DNA from: an uncultured Lentisphaeraceae bacterium
GTDB lineage: Bacteria > Verrucomicrobiota > Kiritimatiellia > RFP12 > DVOR01
Assembly: GCA_946056345.1 (NCBI GenBank)
Contig: CAMGJH010000066.1
Coordinates: 1-6,401 of the forward strand
Reading direction: 5' to 3'
DNA length: 6,401 bases
In this document: piece by piece, positions 1-5,334 of the stretch
Layout: each line of letters starts with the position of its first letter
How positions within the stretch are numbered: position 1 is the first letter of the stretch
Made by a program: the position numbers and the translations under genes
Notes under the pieces: model-generated
What the model saw: the letters and a program-made list of their open reading frames with translations, nothing else
Databases searched by the model: none
What the model was told of the DNA's origin: nothing

Positions 1-2
1 CC

Positions 3-56
3 ACTCTTAAGCTCGACTTCCTTGACAAGGGTCGCAAATATGAGGCTGTCATATAG
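3..56 (+). CDS. 3' end of a gene cut by the window edge; possible glycoside hydrolase tail
   Basis: Reading from base 3 gives TLKLDFLDKGRKYEAVI followed by a TAG stop at 54-56. Only 17 codons are visible, so the assignment is weak. The pattern (hydrophobic-DFL-x-KG-x-x-Y-x-A-x-I) resembles the C-terminal beta-sandwich domain of family GH97 alpha-glucosidases as I remember it, where a Tyr and a charged stretch usually follow. Here the frame stops right after the Ile; reading one base earlier (ATATAG read as TAT AGG) would restore a Tyr, so a frameshifted tail is conceivable but unproven. A strong hairpin begins 6 bases after the stop, as expected for a gene end. The stretch could also be coding sequence of another family, or by chance not coding at all. 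Confidence 0.35.
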   Translation, partial: TLKLDFLDKGRKYEAVI

Positions 57-61
57 GCCAT

Positions 62-92
62 CCGCCCCGGGTTCGAGGTCGACCCGGGGCGG
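62..92 (+). repeat. Perfect GC-rich inverted repeat downstream of the left-edge gene
   Basis: The arms CCGCCCCGGGT (62-72) and ACCCGGGGCGG (82-92) are perfect reverse complements of 11 bases around a 9-base loop. The hairpin starts 6 bases after the stop at 54-56, so it may protect or end that transcript. What follows on the + strand is A-rich (96-101) rather than T-rich, so it is not a classical intrinsic terminator. The left arm plus three loop bases (62-75) recurs as an exact reverse complement at 6347-6360, which suggests a dispersed intergenic element. Confidence 0.6.
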
Positions 93-105
93 CGCAAAAA
101 AGTGC

Positions 106-134
106 TTGCATTCCCGTTTGGGCTGTGCTACACT
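106..134 (+). promoter_or_regulatory. Promoter of the tRNA-Ala gene
   Basis: A -35-like TTGCAT (106-111) is separated by exactly 17 bases from a -10-like TACACT (129-134). The -10 is preceded by TG at 126-127, one base before the hexamer, giving an extended -10. Transcription would start near 141, about 12 bases before the mature tRNA 5' end. This fits a sigma70-type promoter serving the tRNA alone. Confidence 0.65.
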
Positions 135-152
135 GTGCGCCATTCCTTTCCT

Positions 153-228
153 GGGGGTATAGCTCAGTTGGTAGAGCGTTTGAATGGCATTCAAAAGGTC
201 AGGAGTTCGACTCTCCTTACCTCCACCA
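153..228 (+). tRNA. tRNA-Ala, anticodon GGC
   Basis: A complete 76-base cloverleaf can be folded by eye. The acceptor stem is GGGGGTA (153-159) with TACCTCC (218-224). The D stem is GCTC/GAGC (162-165, 174-177). The anticodon stem is TTTGA/TCAAA (179-183, 191-195) with loop ATGGCAT, giving anticodon GGC at 186-188, which reads GCC and GCU alanine codons. The T arm is AGGAG/CTCCT with loop TTCGACT (206-212). The discriminator is A225 and the CCA end is encoded at 226-228. The third acceptor pair is G155 with T222, a G:U wobble, which is the known identity mark of alanine tRNAs and confirms the assignment independently of the anticodon. Confidence 0.97.
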
Positions 229-251
229 TAAAAAGGGAAGCGACACAAGGC

Positions 252-282
252 AAAAAGGCGAGCGTTGGCTCGCCTTTTTTGT
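252..282 (+). terminator. Intrinsic terminator of tRNA-Ala, symmetric enough to act both ways
   Basis: The stem GGCGAGC (257-263) / GCTCGCC (268-274) with loop GTTG is followed by six T (275-280) and preceded by five A (252-256). It begins 23 bases after the tRNA CCA end. Because the A run mirrors the T run, the same hairpin reads as a terminator on the - strand and could catch read-through from the converging tRNA-Leu transcript. Confidence 0.9.
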
Positions 283-336
283 TGCCCTCGCTTGGAACGC
301 AAGCACGCGCGCACCGCGCCCGCACCCGGTCGGGGG

Positions 337-376
337 AAAAGAAAAAGCCCCGTTCACCGCATTGGGTGCCCAGGGC
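337..376 (-). terminator. Terminator-like hairpin downstream of tRNA-Leu
   Basis: Read on the - strand, GCCC (376-373) and CACC (368-365) pair with GGTG (358-355) and GGGC (350-347). The helix is interrupted by a 4 by 4 internal loop and capped by a 6-base loop. TTTTTCTTTT (346-337) follows directly. It lies 11 bases past the tRNA-Leu CCA end. The stem is short and interrupted, so it may be a weak terminator, with the symmetric hairpin at 252-282 as back-up. The bases between the two hairpins (283-336) show nothing else. Confidence 0.5.
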
Positions 377-387
377 TGAGGAGGTTG

Positions 388-471
388 TGGTGCCGGAAAG
401 GGGAGTCGAACCCCTACGCCTTGCGGCTGCGGATTTTAAGTCCGCTGTGTCTGCCATTCCACCATTCCGGC
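388..471 (-). tRNA. tRNA-Leu, anticodon TAA, with long variable arm
   Basis: On the - strand the acceptor stem is GCCGGAA (471-465) with TTCCGGC (398-392), discriminator A (391) and encoded CCA (390-388). The anticodon stem is GCGGA/TCCGC around loop CTTAAAA, giving anticodon TAA for UUA/UUG leucine codons. A class II variable arm with a GCC/GGC stem and GCAA loop follows, as expected for leucine tRNAs. The T arm is AGGGG/CCCCT with loop TTCGACT. The total is 84 bases. The 5' end lies only 8 bases past the stop of the upstream dehydrogenase-like gene, leaving no room for a separate promoter between them, so the tRNA is probably processed from that gene's transcript or driven from a promoter inside its coding end. 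Confidence 0.96.
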
Positions 472-479
472 GAAAGGGG

Positions 480-1244
480 TTAGAGGTGCTCTTCGATGCC
501 GCGGAAGCGGACGTTGAGTTCGTGGAGGGGAGCGAGGAGCTTGCCGAGGGGCAAATCCTTGGTGAGGTCGGCGAAGGCGTTGACGTCCTTGGGGAAGCAC
601 TTGCCGCCGTAGCCGAACTTGCCGTCGGGACCGGGGACTTGGGTGTGGGTTTCGTTGATGTAGCCCGAGAGGAGGCAGCCGGTGTGGACGTTAGCGAAGT
701 CGGCGCCCATGCGGCGGCAGTAGTCGGCCACGGCGTTGAAGTAGGTGACCTTGAGGGCGCCGAAGACGTTGTGGGCGTACTTGGTGATCTCGGCCTCGAG
801 GGAGGTCATGCGGCAGAACTTCTTGCCCTTGAAGATCTTGGAGAGGAGGTCAATCTCGCCGGTGAAGACCATGGGTTGGTTCTGGAAGTCTTCGATGTAG
901 GTGCGCTCAGTGAGGAACTCGGGCATGAAGTAGACGGGGTGGCCGGTCTCTTGGGTGAGGCGCGCGGAGGTGCCCGGGAGGATGGTGGTGCGGACGAAGA
1001 CGGGCTTGCCGGCGGGCAGGGCGCAGATGAGCTGCTTCATCAGGGTGAGGTCCTGCGTGCCGTCGTCTTCGGTGGGGACGTGGATTTGGAGGAAGTAGAC
1101 ATCTGCGCCGGAGAGGTCGTCGTTCATTCCCTTGGGGGGGTCACTGACGAGCACCTTGACGGCGGGGTTGTTCCGTTCGAGCCAGATTTTCAGAGCGCTG
1201 CCGATAAAGCCGCAGCCGATAATGCCAACCGTAATTGAGTCCAT
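480..1244 (-). CDS. Short UDP-glucose/GDP-mannose dehydrogenase-like protein (254 aa)
   Basis: Family members oxidise the C6 of a nucleotide sugar twice with NAD+, giving UDP-glucuronate or GDP-mannuronate for capsule, exopolysaccharide or cell-wall sugars. The Rossmann glycine motif GCGFIG is at residues 10-15, and D35 at the end of the second strand favours NAD+. Further family motifs are VPT (56-58), RTTILPGT (85-92), PEFL (108-111) and EAEITKYAHN (150-159) with the conserved K155 and N159. The active-site motif GYGGKCFPKD (211-220) carries the catalytic C216. Normal members have about 390-450 residues. Here the roughly 110-residue C-terminal nucleotide-sugar-binding domain is absent, and the segment between D35 and the VPT motif is unusually short. 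The stop is clean, so this looks like a compact form rather than a broken gene. The start ATG at 1244-1242 has AAGGA 8 bases upstream and a good promoter. tRNA-Leu follows after 8 bases. The family is sure; the substrate is not. Confidence 0.88.
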   Translation of the reverse strand: MDSITVGIIGCGFIGSALKIWLERNNPAVKVLVSDPPKGMNDDLSGADVYFLQIHVPTEDDGTQDLTLMKQLICALPAGKPVFVRTTILPGTSARLTQETGHPVYFMPEFLTERTYIEDFQNQPMVFTGEIDLLSKIFKGKKFCRMTSLEAEITKYAHNVFGALKVTYFNAVADYCRRMGADFANVHTGCLLSGYINETHTQVPGPDGKFGYGGKCFPKDVNAFADLTKDLPLGKLLAPLHELNVRFRGIEEHL

Positions 1245-1279
1245 CGCAAGTATCCTTGAGTTGCCATCAAAACGCCGCC

Positions 1280-1308
1280 ATAATATAGGCTTACGCAGGA
1301 AAAGTCAA
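1280..1308 (-). promoter_or_regulatory. Sigma70-type promoter of the dehydrogenase-like gene
   Basis: On the - strand TTGACT (1308-1303) and TATTAT (1285-1280) are separated by 17 bases, close to the full consensus. The start of transcription would fall near 1273, leaving a leader of about 29 bases before the ATG at 1244. That leader contains the SD AAGGA (1257-1253). The promoter would also carry the downstream tRNA-Leu. Confidence 0.8.
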
Positions 1309-1316
1309 CCTGGGGG

Positions 1317-1333
1317 GTGTGCAACATGCACAC
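1317..1333. promoter_or_regulatory. Inverted repeat between divergent promoters, possible operator
   Basis: GTGTGC (1317-1322) and GCACAC (1328-1333) form a perfect 6-base dyad around AACAT. The right arm occupies the -35 position of the + strand operon promoter, which has no recognisable -35 hexamer, and the left arm lies 8 bases upstream of the -35 of the - strand promoter. A regulator bound here could act on both units. A palindromic CACGTG (1331-1336) overlaps the right arm. That it is a binding site is an inference from position and symmetry only. Confidence 0.35.
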
Positions 1334-1347
1334 GTGCGCGCGCATTG

Positions 1348-1356
1348 TGGTATAGT
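1348..1356 (+). promoter_or_regulatory. Extended -10 promoter of the Tad operon, implying a leaderless transcript
   Basis: TATAGT (1351-1356) matches the -10 consensus at five of six positions and is preceded by TG at 1348-1349 with one base between, the extended -10 arrangement. No good -35 hexamer sits 16-18 bases upstream. Start of transcription about 7 bases after the hexamer would fall at or next to 1363, which is the A of the predicted start codon. Confidence 0.6.
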
Positions 1357-1362
1357 GATGGT

Positions 1363-1938
1363 ATGAAGTTTTCAAGCAAGTTGATTGTTCGGAAGGTGCT
1401 GCTGGCGGCAGTGGTCGGGGTGGCGGTGTTGCTTTTGGGGGATGTCTTTCAGCGGTGGACGCGGCCACGGGCGGAGGAGGTGCTGGCGCAGTTGCACGCC
1501 GAGAAGGTGATGGTGCAGAGCCTGACGGTGAATGGGCGCGCGTTGGTGGCCGAGTTGTGGCGGCTGCCGGAGACCTCGAGCGCGGCACCGTTGCGTAAGG
1601 CCGGGGGCAAGGCGTTGGTGGTGGGGAAGTTGGTCTACCTCTTTCAAGGCGATGAGCTGACGCAAGCGCGCGGGGCGTGCACCTATCCGCAGGACTTCCC
1701 GGCGCTGGCGATGGCGTGTGACTACGTGGTGGAGGCGGGGCTGGCGCAGTATGTGACGGGGCGGACGCGGTCGCTACCCGAGGCGGTCTCGGGTGAACTG
1801 GCGGCCTCGGCGCAGGCGGCGGGGTGGGAGGCCGTTGGGGCCGGGGTGTGGAAGCGCGGGGGCGAGGTGTTGGTGGCGCAGATTTCCGAGCGCGAGCAAG
1901 AGACCTACGTGGCGCTGATGAAGACGAAGGAGCAGTGA
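1363..1938 (+). CDS. Unknown membrane-anchored protein, first gene of the Tad operon (191 aa)
   Basis: I do not recognise this protein. A short basic N-terminus (K2, K6, R10, K11) is followed by a hydrophobic stretch at about 12-26, then charged residues. This predicts one membrane anchor, with residues from about 30 onward in the periplasm; no lipobox or clear signal-peptidase site is seen. The outer part has two cysteines, C106 and C119, 13 residues apart, which could form a disulfide, and an end rich in Glu, Lys and Gln. The frame stays open upstream to 1132, but that extension is antisense to the dehydrogenase-like gene and crosses both promoters. ATG 1363 starts directly in front of the anchor and 6 bases after a -10 hexamer. 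No SD precedes it. One base separates its stop from the cpaB start, so it is very likely part of the pilus machine. Codons favour G at the third position. Confidence 0.8.
   Translation: MKFSSKLIVRKVLLAAVVGVAVLLLGDVFQRWTRPRAEEVLAQLHAEKVMVQSLTVNGRALVAELWRLPETSSAAPLRKAGGKALVVGKLVYLFQGDELTQARGACTYPQDFPALAMACDYVVEAGLAQYVTGRTRSLPEAVSGELAASAQAAGWEAVGAGVWKRGGEVLVAQISEREQETYVALMKTKEQ
1927..1932 (+). promoter_or_regulatory. Ribosome binding site of cpaB inside the upstream gene
   Basis: AAGGAG lies 7 bases before ATG 1940 and within the last codons of the upstream gene. It is the strongest SD in the operon and fixes the cpaB start. Because it overlaps translated sequence, ribosomes finishing the first gene probably help start cpaB. 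Confidence 0.75.
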
Positions 1939-1939
1939 G

Positions 1940-2746
1940 ATGAAGCAGAAGATTGTCTTGGCGGCTGCGGTGGTGGCGGGGCTGTTGGCGGCCTTTCTGA
2001 CGGGGTCGTATATCAGCTCGCGCGAACGGGCGTTGCAGGCGGAGAAGGAGGCCTTCAATCGGCGCAACCGCCTGGTGGAGGCGGTGGTGCTCTCCAAGTC
2101 GCTCCCCGCAGGGGCGAAGTTGACGATGGAGGACCTGGGGGTGATGGAGTTCCCGGAGCGGGCGCTGCGCGAGCAGTCGATTCGTCCGGATGGGAACATC
2201 GCGTTGCGCCTGGTGGGGCGGCGTTTGGCGGTGGGGGTCTCGGCCCGGCAGCCGCTGATGTGGAGCGATATTGAGGGCGGCGCGCCGGACGATCGCGGCC
2301 TTTCAGGGCTGCTGCGTCCGAAGATGCGCGCGCTCTCCATCTCGGTTTCAAGTGTAGCAAGCGTGACGAATATGGTGCGGCCGACCGACCACGTGGACGT
2401 GTTGGGGACCTTTACGCTGCCGAGCAAGCAGGTGGAAGGGGCCACGGAGCTCGTCACGATGACCATCTTGCAGGATGTCCTGGTGCTGGCCACCGGACAG
2501 GAGACGGCGAGCACCTACCGCGGCGGGCGGGTGAACTACTCGCAGGTCACCCTGGAGGTCTCTCCGCACGAAGCAGAGGTGCTCACCTTTGCCGAGCAGA
2601 TGCGCGGGCGCCTCACCCTCACCCTGCGCAACCCTGAGGACCTTCACTACGAGAAGGAGCTGCCGCAGGTGGACTTCGCGCGTATTCGCCAGACCCTCGA
2701 AGGGATGAACGAACGCCGGCAGAAGGATATTCTGCATAAGCGCTAA
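1940..2746 (+). CDS. cpaB: CpaB/RcpC family Flp pilus assembly protein (268 aa)
   Basis: CpaB/RcpC is a periplasmic or inner-membrane-anchored protein thought to connect the Tad pilus platform with the outer-membrane secretin. An N-terminal hydrophobic stretch (about 5-22) acts as signal or anchor. A SAF-type domain follows at about 46-110 (VEAVVLSKSLPAGAKLTMED, with the usual 'x-LPAG-x-x-hydrophobic' turn). The RcpC domain spans about 128-236, with PKMRALSISV, VRPTDHVDVL (146-155; usually RPGDRVDVL), ILQDVLVLATG (176-186) and VTLEVSPHEAEVLTFAEQ followed by LTLTLRNPED (225-234). The length is normal for the family. The start at 1940 is set by AAGGAG 7 bases upstream; the preceding gene ends one base before. 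The ATPase gene begins 6 bases after its stop. In classic Tad loci the secretin gene cpaC/rcpA follows cpaB; here it does not. Confidence 0.92.
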   Translation: MKQKIVLAAAVVAGLLAAFLTGSYISSRERALQAEKEAFNRRNRLVEAVVLSKSLPAGAKLTMEDLGVMEFPERALREQSIRPDGNIALRLVGRRLAVGVSARQPLMWSDIEGGAPDDRGLSGLLRPKMRALSISVSSVASVTNMVRPTDHVDVLGTFTLPSKQVEGATELVTMTILQDVLVLATGQETASTYRGGRVNYSQVTLEVSPHEAEVLTFAEQMRGRLTLTLRNPEDLHYEKELPQVDFARIRQTLEGMNERRQKDILHKR

Positions 2747-2752
2747 GCGGCT

Positions 2753-4453
2753 ATGAACTACCAAATCACCATCGCCATTCCCGGCCAGGCCGTGCGGCAG
2801 ATCGTCTTCCCCTGCGGCGCCTACCTGGTCGGGCGCGGGCTCGATTGTCCCTTGCACCTGGAGGACGGCAGCGTCAGCGAGTTGCACGCCAAGCTCATCC
2901 TCACGCCCACCAATGTCTGGATTGAGGACCTAGGCTCCTCGAACGGCACGATGGTCAATGCCGTGCCCATCCGCGAGCCACGGCTGCTGGACGACCGGGC
3001 CGTCGTGACCGTGGGCAGCACCGTCTTCCGCGTTTCGCCCGCCGCCCAAGCGCCGGCTCCCGCCCCTACTCCGGCCCCGGCGGCCCCCGCCTCCGCGCCG
3101 ATGGCCGAGCCGCCCCCGCCGCCCAAGCCGCTCCCCGAGGAGAAACCCGACCCGCTCGCAGCCGTCCGCGCCGAGGTCAAGGCCCAAATCCACGCCGAGC
3201 TGGTCAAGCGGCTCGACCTCAAGCGCCTGGCCACCAGTTCGCTCTCGGCCGAGGCGCTCGGCGCGCGCGTCCGCGAGACGCTCCAGGCCATCATTGCCGA
3301 AGTAACCGCGCGCCGCGCCCTGCCGGCGGGGTTGGATGCGCAGGCGTTGGAGGAGGAGCTCTATAACGAGTCGGTCCGCCTAGGGCCGATCGAGACCTTC
3401 CTGGCAGACGAGAGCGTCACGGAGATTATGGTCAACGGCCCCCGGCAAGTCTACGTGGAGCGCCACGGCAAGCTCGAGCGCTCCCCGCTCACCTTTATGG
3501 ACGAGGCGAGCGTGATGGCGGTCATCGAGCGCATCGTCTCCCCCCTCGGCCGGCGTATCGACGAGAGCCAGCCCTACGTCGATGCCCGCTTGGCCGACGG
3601 CTCGCGCGTCAACGCCATCATCCCGCCCCTCTCGCTCATCGGCCCGTGCATTACCATCCGCAAGTTCGCCAAGCGCGTCCTGACGGTGGAGGACTTCATC
3701 CGCTTTGGCACCTGGACGCAGGCGATGGCCGACTTCCTGAAGGTCTGCGTGCTCCTGCGCAAGAACATCATCGTGGCCGGCGGCACGGGGTCGGGCAAGA
3801 CCACGCTGCTGAATGTCCTCTCGGGCTTCATTCCGCCGAGCGACCGCATTCTCACCATCGAGGATGCCGCCGAACTGCGCCTCAACCAGCCCCACGTGGT
3901 CCGCCTGGAAGCCCGCCCGCCGAACATCGAAGGGCGCGGCGCGGTGACCATTCGCGATTTGGTGCGCAATGCGCTGCGTATGCGGCCGGACCGCATCATC
4001 GTGGGCGAATGCCGCGGCGGGGAGAGCCTGGACATGCTCCAAGCGATGAATACCGGCCACGATGGCTCGCTGACCACCGTCCACGCCAACTCGCCGCGCG
4101 ATGTCATCAGCCGCTTGGAGACGATGGTGCTGATGTCGGGCGTGGAGCTGCCCAGCCGGGCCATCCGCGAGCAGATTGCCTCGGCCGTCGACCTGGTGGT
4201 GCAGGAAGCGCGCCTCGCGGATGGCTCGCGCCGCATCGTCTCGGTCACGGAGGTGATGGGGATGGAGGGAACGCAGATTGTGATGCAGGAACTCTTCACC
4301 TTCCGCCAGCGCGGGGTCGACCCCCAGGGCCGTATCTTGGGCGACCTGGTGGCCACCGGCACGATGCCCTCCTTCTACGACACGCTCTCCTCGCGCGGGC
4401 TGAGCCTCGATCCGGCCCTCTTTGCGGCCGAGGGCGAAGGGCTGCGCCAATGA
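2753..4453 (+). CDS. tadA: FHA-domain-fused TadA/CpaF secretion ATPase (566 aa)
   Basis: This is the hexameric cytoplasmic motor of Tad/Flp pili, hydrolysing ATP to drive pilin assembly. Residues about 4-95 form a forkhead-associated domain, a phosphothreonine reader. G27-R28, the S42-x-x-H45 pair and GSSNGT (61-66) include the usual phosphopeptide-contact residues. A Pro/Ala-rich linker (about 95-134) and a charged helical stretch lead into a normal CpaF core. This holds VTEIMVNGP (222-230), Walker A GGTGSGKTT (343-351), the acidic box TIEDAAE (368-374), Walker B region RPDRIIVGECRGGE (411-424) and the His box HDGSLTTVHAN (436-446). All catalytic motifs are intact, so the enzyme should be active. 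Usual CpaF has about 400-480 residues; the extra length is the FHA domain and linker. ATG 2753 is 6 bases after the cpaB stop without an SD, suggesting reinitiation. The FHA fusion suggests control by a Ser/Thr kinase, but none is encoded here. Confidence 0.95.
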   Translation: MNYQITIAIPGQAVRQIVFPCGAYLVGRGLDCPLHLEDGSVSELHAKLILTPTNVWIEDLGSSNGTMVNAVPIREPRLLDDRAVVTVGSTVFRVSPAAQAPAPAPTPAPAAPASAPMAEPPPPPKPLPEEKPDPLAAVRAEVKAQIHAELVKRLDLKRLATSSLSAEALGARVRETLQAIIAEVTARRALPAGLDAQALEEELYNESVRLGPIETFLADESVTEIMVNGPRQVYVERHGKLERSPLTFMDEASVMAVIERIVSPLGRRIDESQPYVDARLADGSRVNAIIPPLSLIGPCITIRKFAKRVLTVEDFIRFGTWTQAMADFLKVCVLLRKNIIVAGGTGSGKTTLLNVLSGFIPPSDRILTIEDAAELRLNQPHVVRLEARPPNIEGRGAVTIRDLVRNALRMRPDRIIVGECRGGESLDMLQAMNTGHDGSLTTVHANSPRDVISRLETMVLMSGVELPSRAIREQIASAVDLVVQEARLADGSRRIVSVTEVMGMEGTQIVMQELFTFRQRGVDPQGRILGDLVATGTMPSFYDTLSSRGLSLDPALFAAEGEGLRQ

Positions 4454-5328
4454 TCTTTACCTGCACGCTTATCCTGGCCGCCCTGGCCGCCGGCACCCTC
4501 ACCTGGGGCCTGGCAGCCGCCTTCGCCGAGGGCGCCTCGGCCGCCGCCGGCACCTACGAGCGCGAGATGACCCAGTCGCTCGAGGCCATGTTCCTCTTCG
4601 TGCCGGCCAAGCGGTTGGTGGACTTGGGGTGGATGGCGGCGGCGTTCGTCTTTCTGCTGGCGATGTTGCCCTTCTGCCGCCTGGAGCCGGTGTGGGTGGT
4701 GCCCGCCGGGCTCTGTGTGGCAACTTCGCTCGCCTCGGGGGCCTTCTTCCTGCCGCGCCTGGTGGTGCACCACCTGCGCGCCCGCCGCCTCGAGCGCTTC
4801 AACCTCCAGCTCCTCGAGGCGCTCCCGACGATGGCCAACGCCCTGCGCGCCGGCTTCTCCATCAATCAAGCCTTCGACTCCGTGGCGCAGGGCACCTCCG
4901 GCCCCATCCAGCAGGAGATCTCCCTGATGCTCCACCAGATGCAGGTGGGCGTCTCCTTCTCCGATGCCCTCGCCGAGCTCGACCGCCGCGTCGGCAGCGA
5001 AGACCTCACCCTCGTCTGCACCGCCATCGACATCGCCCGCCGCTCCGGCGGCAACCTCACCGAAATCTTCGAGACCATTGCCCAGACCATCCGCGCCCGG
5101 CTGCGCATCGCCCAGCACGTCAAGTCCCTGACCGCCCAGGGCCGCCTGCAAGGGCTCATCATCGGCGCGATGCCCTTCCTCCTGGCCGGCGGGCTGGCCA
5201 TCTTTAAGCCCAAGCTGATGCTCCCGTTCATCTGCTCGCTCCCCGGCGCGCTCACCCTCCTGGCCGTTTGTGCCCTCGTCGCGCTCGGCGGCTGGATGAT
5301 CCGCAAGATTGTCACCATCGACGTGTAG
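4450..5328 (+). CDS. tadB: TadB-type inner-membrane platform protein (292 aa)
   Basis: TadB is one of two paired inner-membrane platform proteins on which the TadA motor acts. Hydrophobic stretches lie at about 4-24, 60-75, 82-101, 235-251 and 264-282. A type II secretion F (T2SSF) domain lies between them at about 118-245, with QLLEALPTMANALRAGFSINQAF (120-142), the LxxGxSFxDAL-type turn (VGVSFSDAL, 166-174) and IDIARRSGGNLTEIFETIA (193-211), all typical of this family. The frame is open upstream to 3646 but that part is antiparallel noise over tadA. ATG 4450 overlaps the tadA stop as ATGA, a common coupling arrangement, and has GAAGGG (4436-4441) 8 bases upstream. The length is normal. tadC follows after 6 bases. 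Confidence 0.92.
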   Translation: MIFTCTLILAALAAGTLTWGLAAAFAEGASAAAGTYEREMTQSLEAMFLFVPAKRLVDLGWMAAAFVFLLAMLPFCRLEPVWVVPAGLCVATSLASGAFFLPRLVVHHLRARRLERFNLQLLEALPTMANALRAGFSINQAFDSVAQGTSGPIQQEISLMLHQMQVGVSFSDALAELDRRVGSEDLTLVCTAIDIARRSGGNLTEIFETIAQTIRARLRIAQHVKSLTAQGRLQGLIIGAMPFLLAGGLAIFKPKLMLPFICSLPGALTLLAVCALVALGGWMIRKIVTIDV

Positions 5329-5334
5329 CCCGCT

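Noticed and set aside
62..92. Left hairpin as an intrinsic terminator
   Set aside because: No T run follows on either strand; the + strand continues with an A run. It was kept as an inverted repeat only.
102..1238. Long open frame on the + strand across both tRNAs and the dehydrogenase-like gene
   Set aside because: It runs through the tRNA-Ala and antisense to tRNA-Leu and to a gene with clear conserved motifs. Its translation is a low-complexity Val/Glu/Gly/Ala string typical of an antisense frame in GC-rich DNA.
1276..1303. AT-rich stretch as a possible dif-type recombination site near the skew switch
   Set aside because: It lacks the two recognisable Xer arms with a central spacer, and is fully explained by the -10/-35 of the - strand promoter.
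1132..1362. Upstream extension of the first operon gene to 1132
   Set aside because: It would cover the start and promoter of the opposite gene and both -10 elements. The membrane anchor begins right after ATG 1363.
3646..4449. Upstream extension of the tadB frame
   Set aside because: It overlaps the catalytic core of tadA. The translated part is Arg/Pro/His-rich without family similarity, whereas ATG 4450 overlaps the tadA stop and begins the first membrane segment.
3380..4450. Long - strand open frame opposite tadA
   Set aside because: It is His/Asp/Ala/Gly-rich with no recognisable motif, exactly opposite a well-conserved ATPase. This is a composition artefact.
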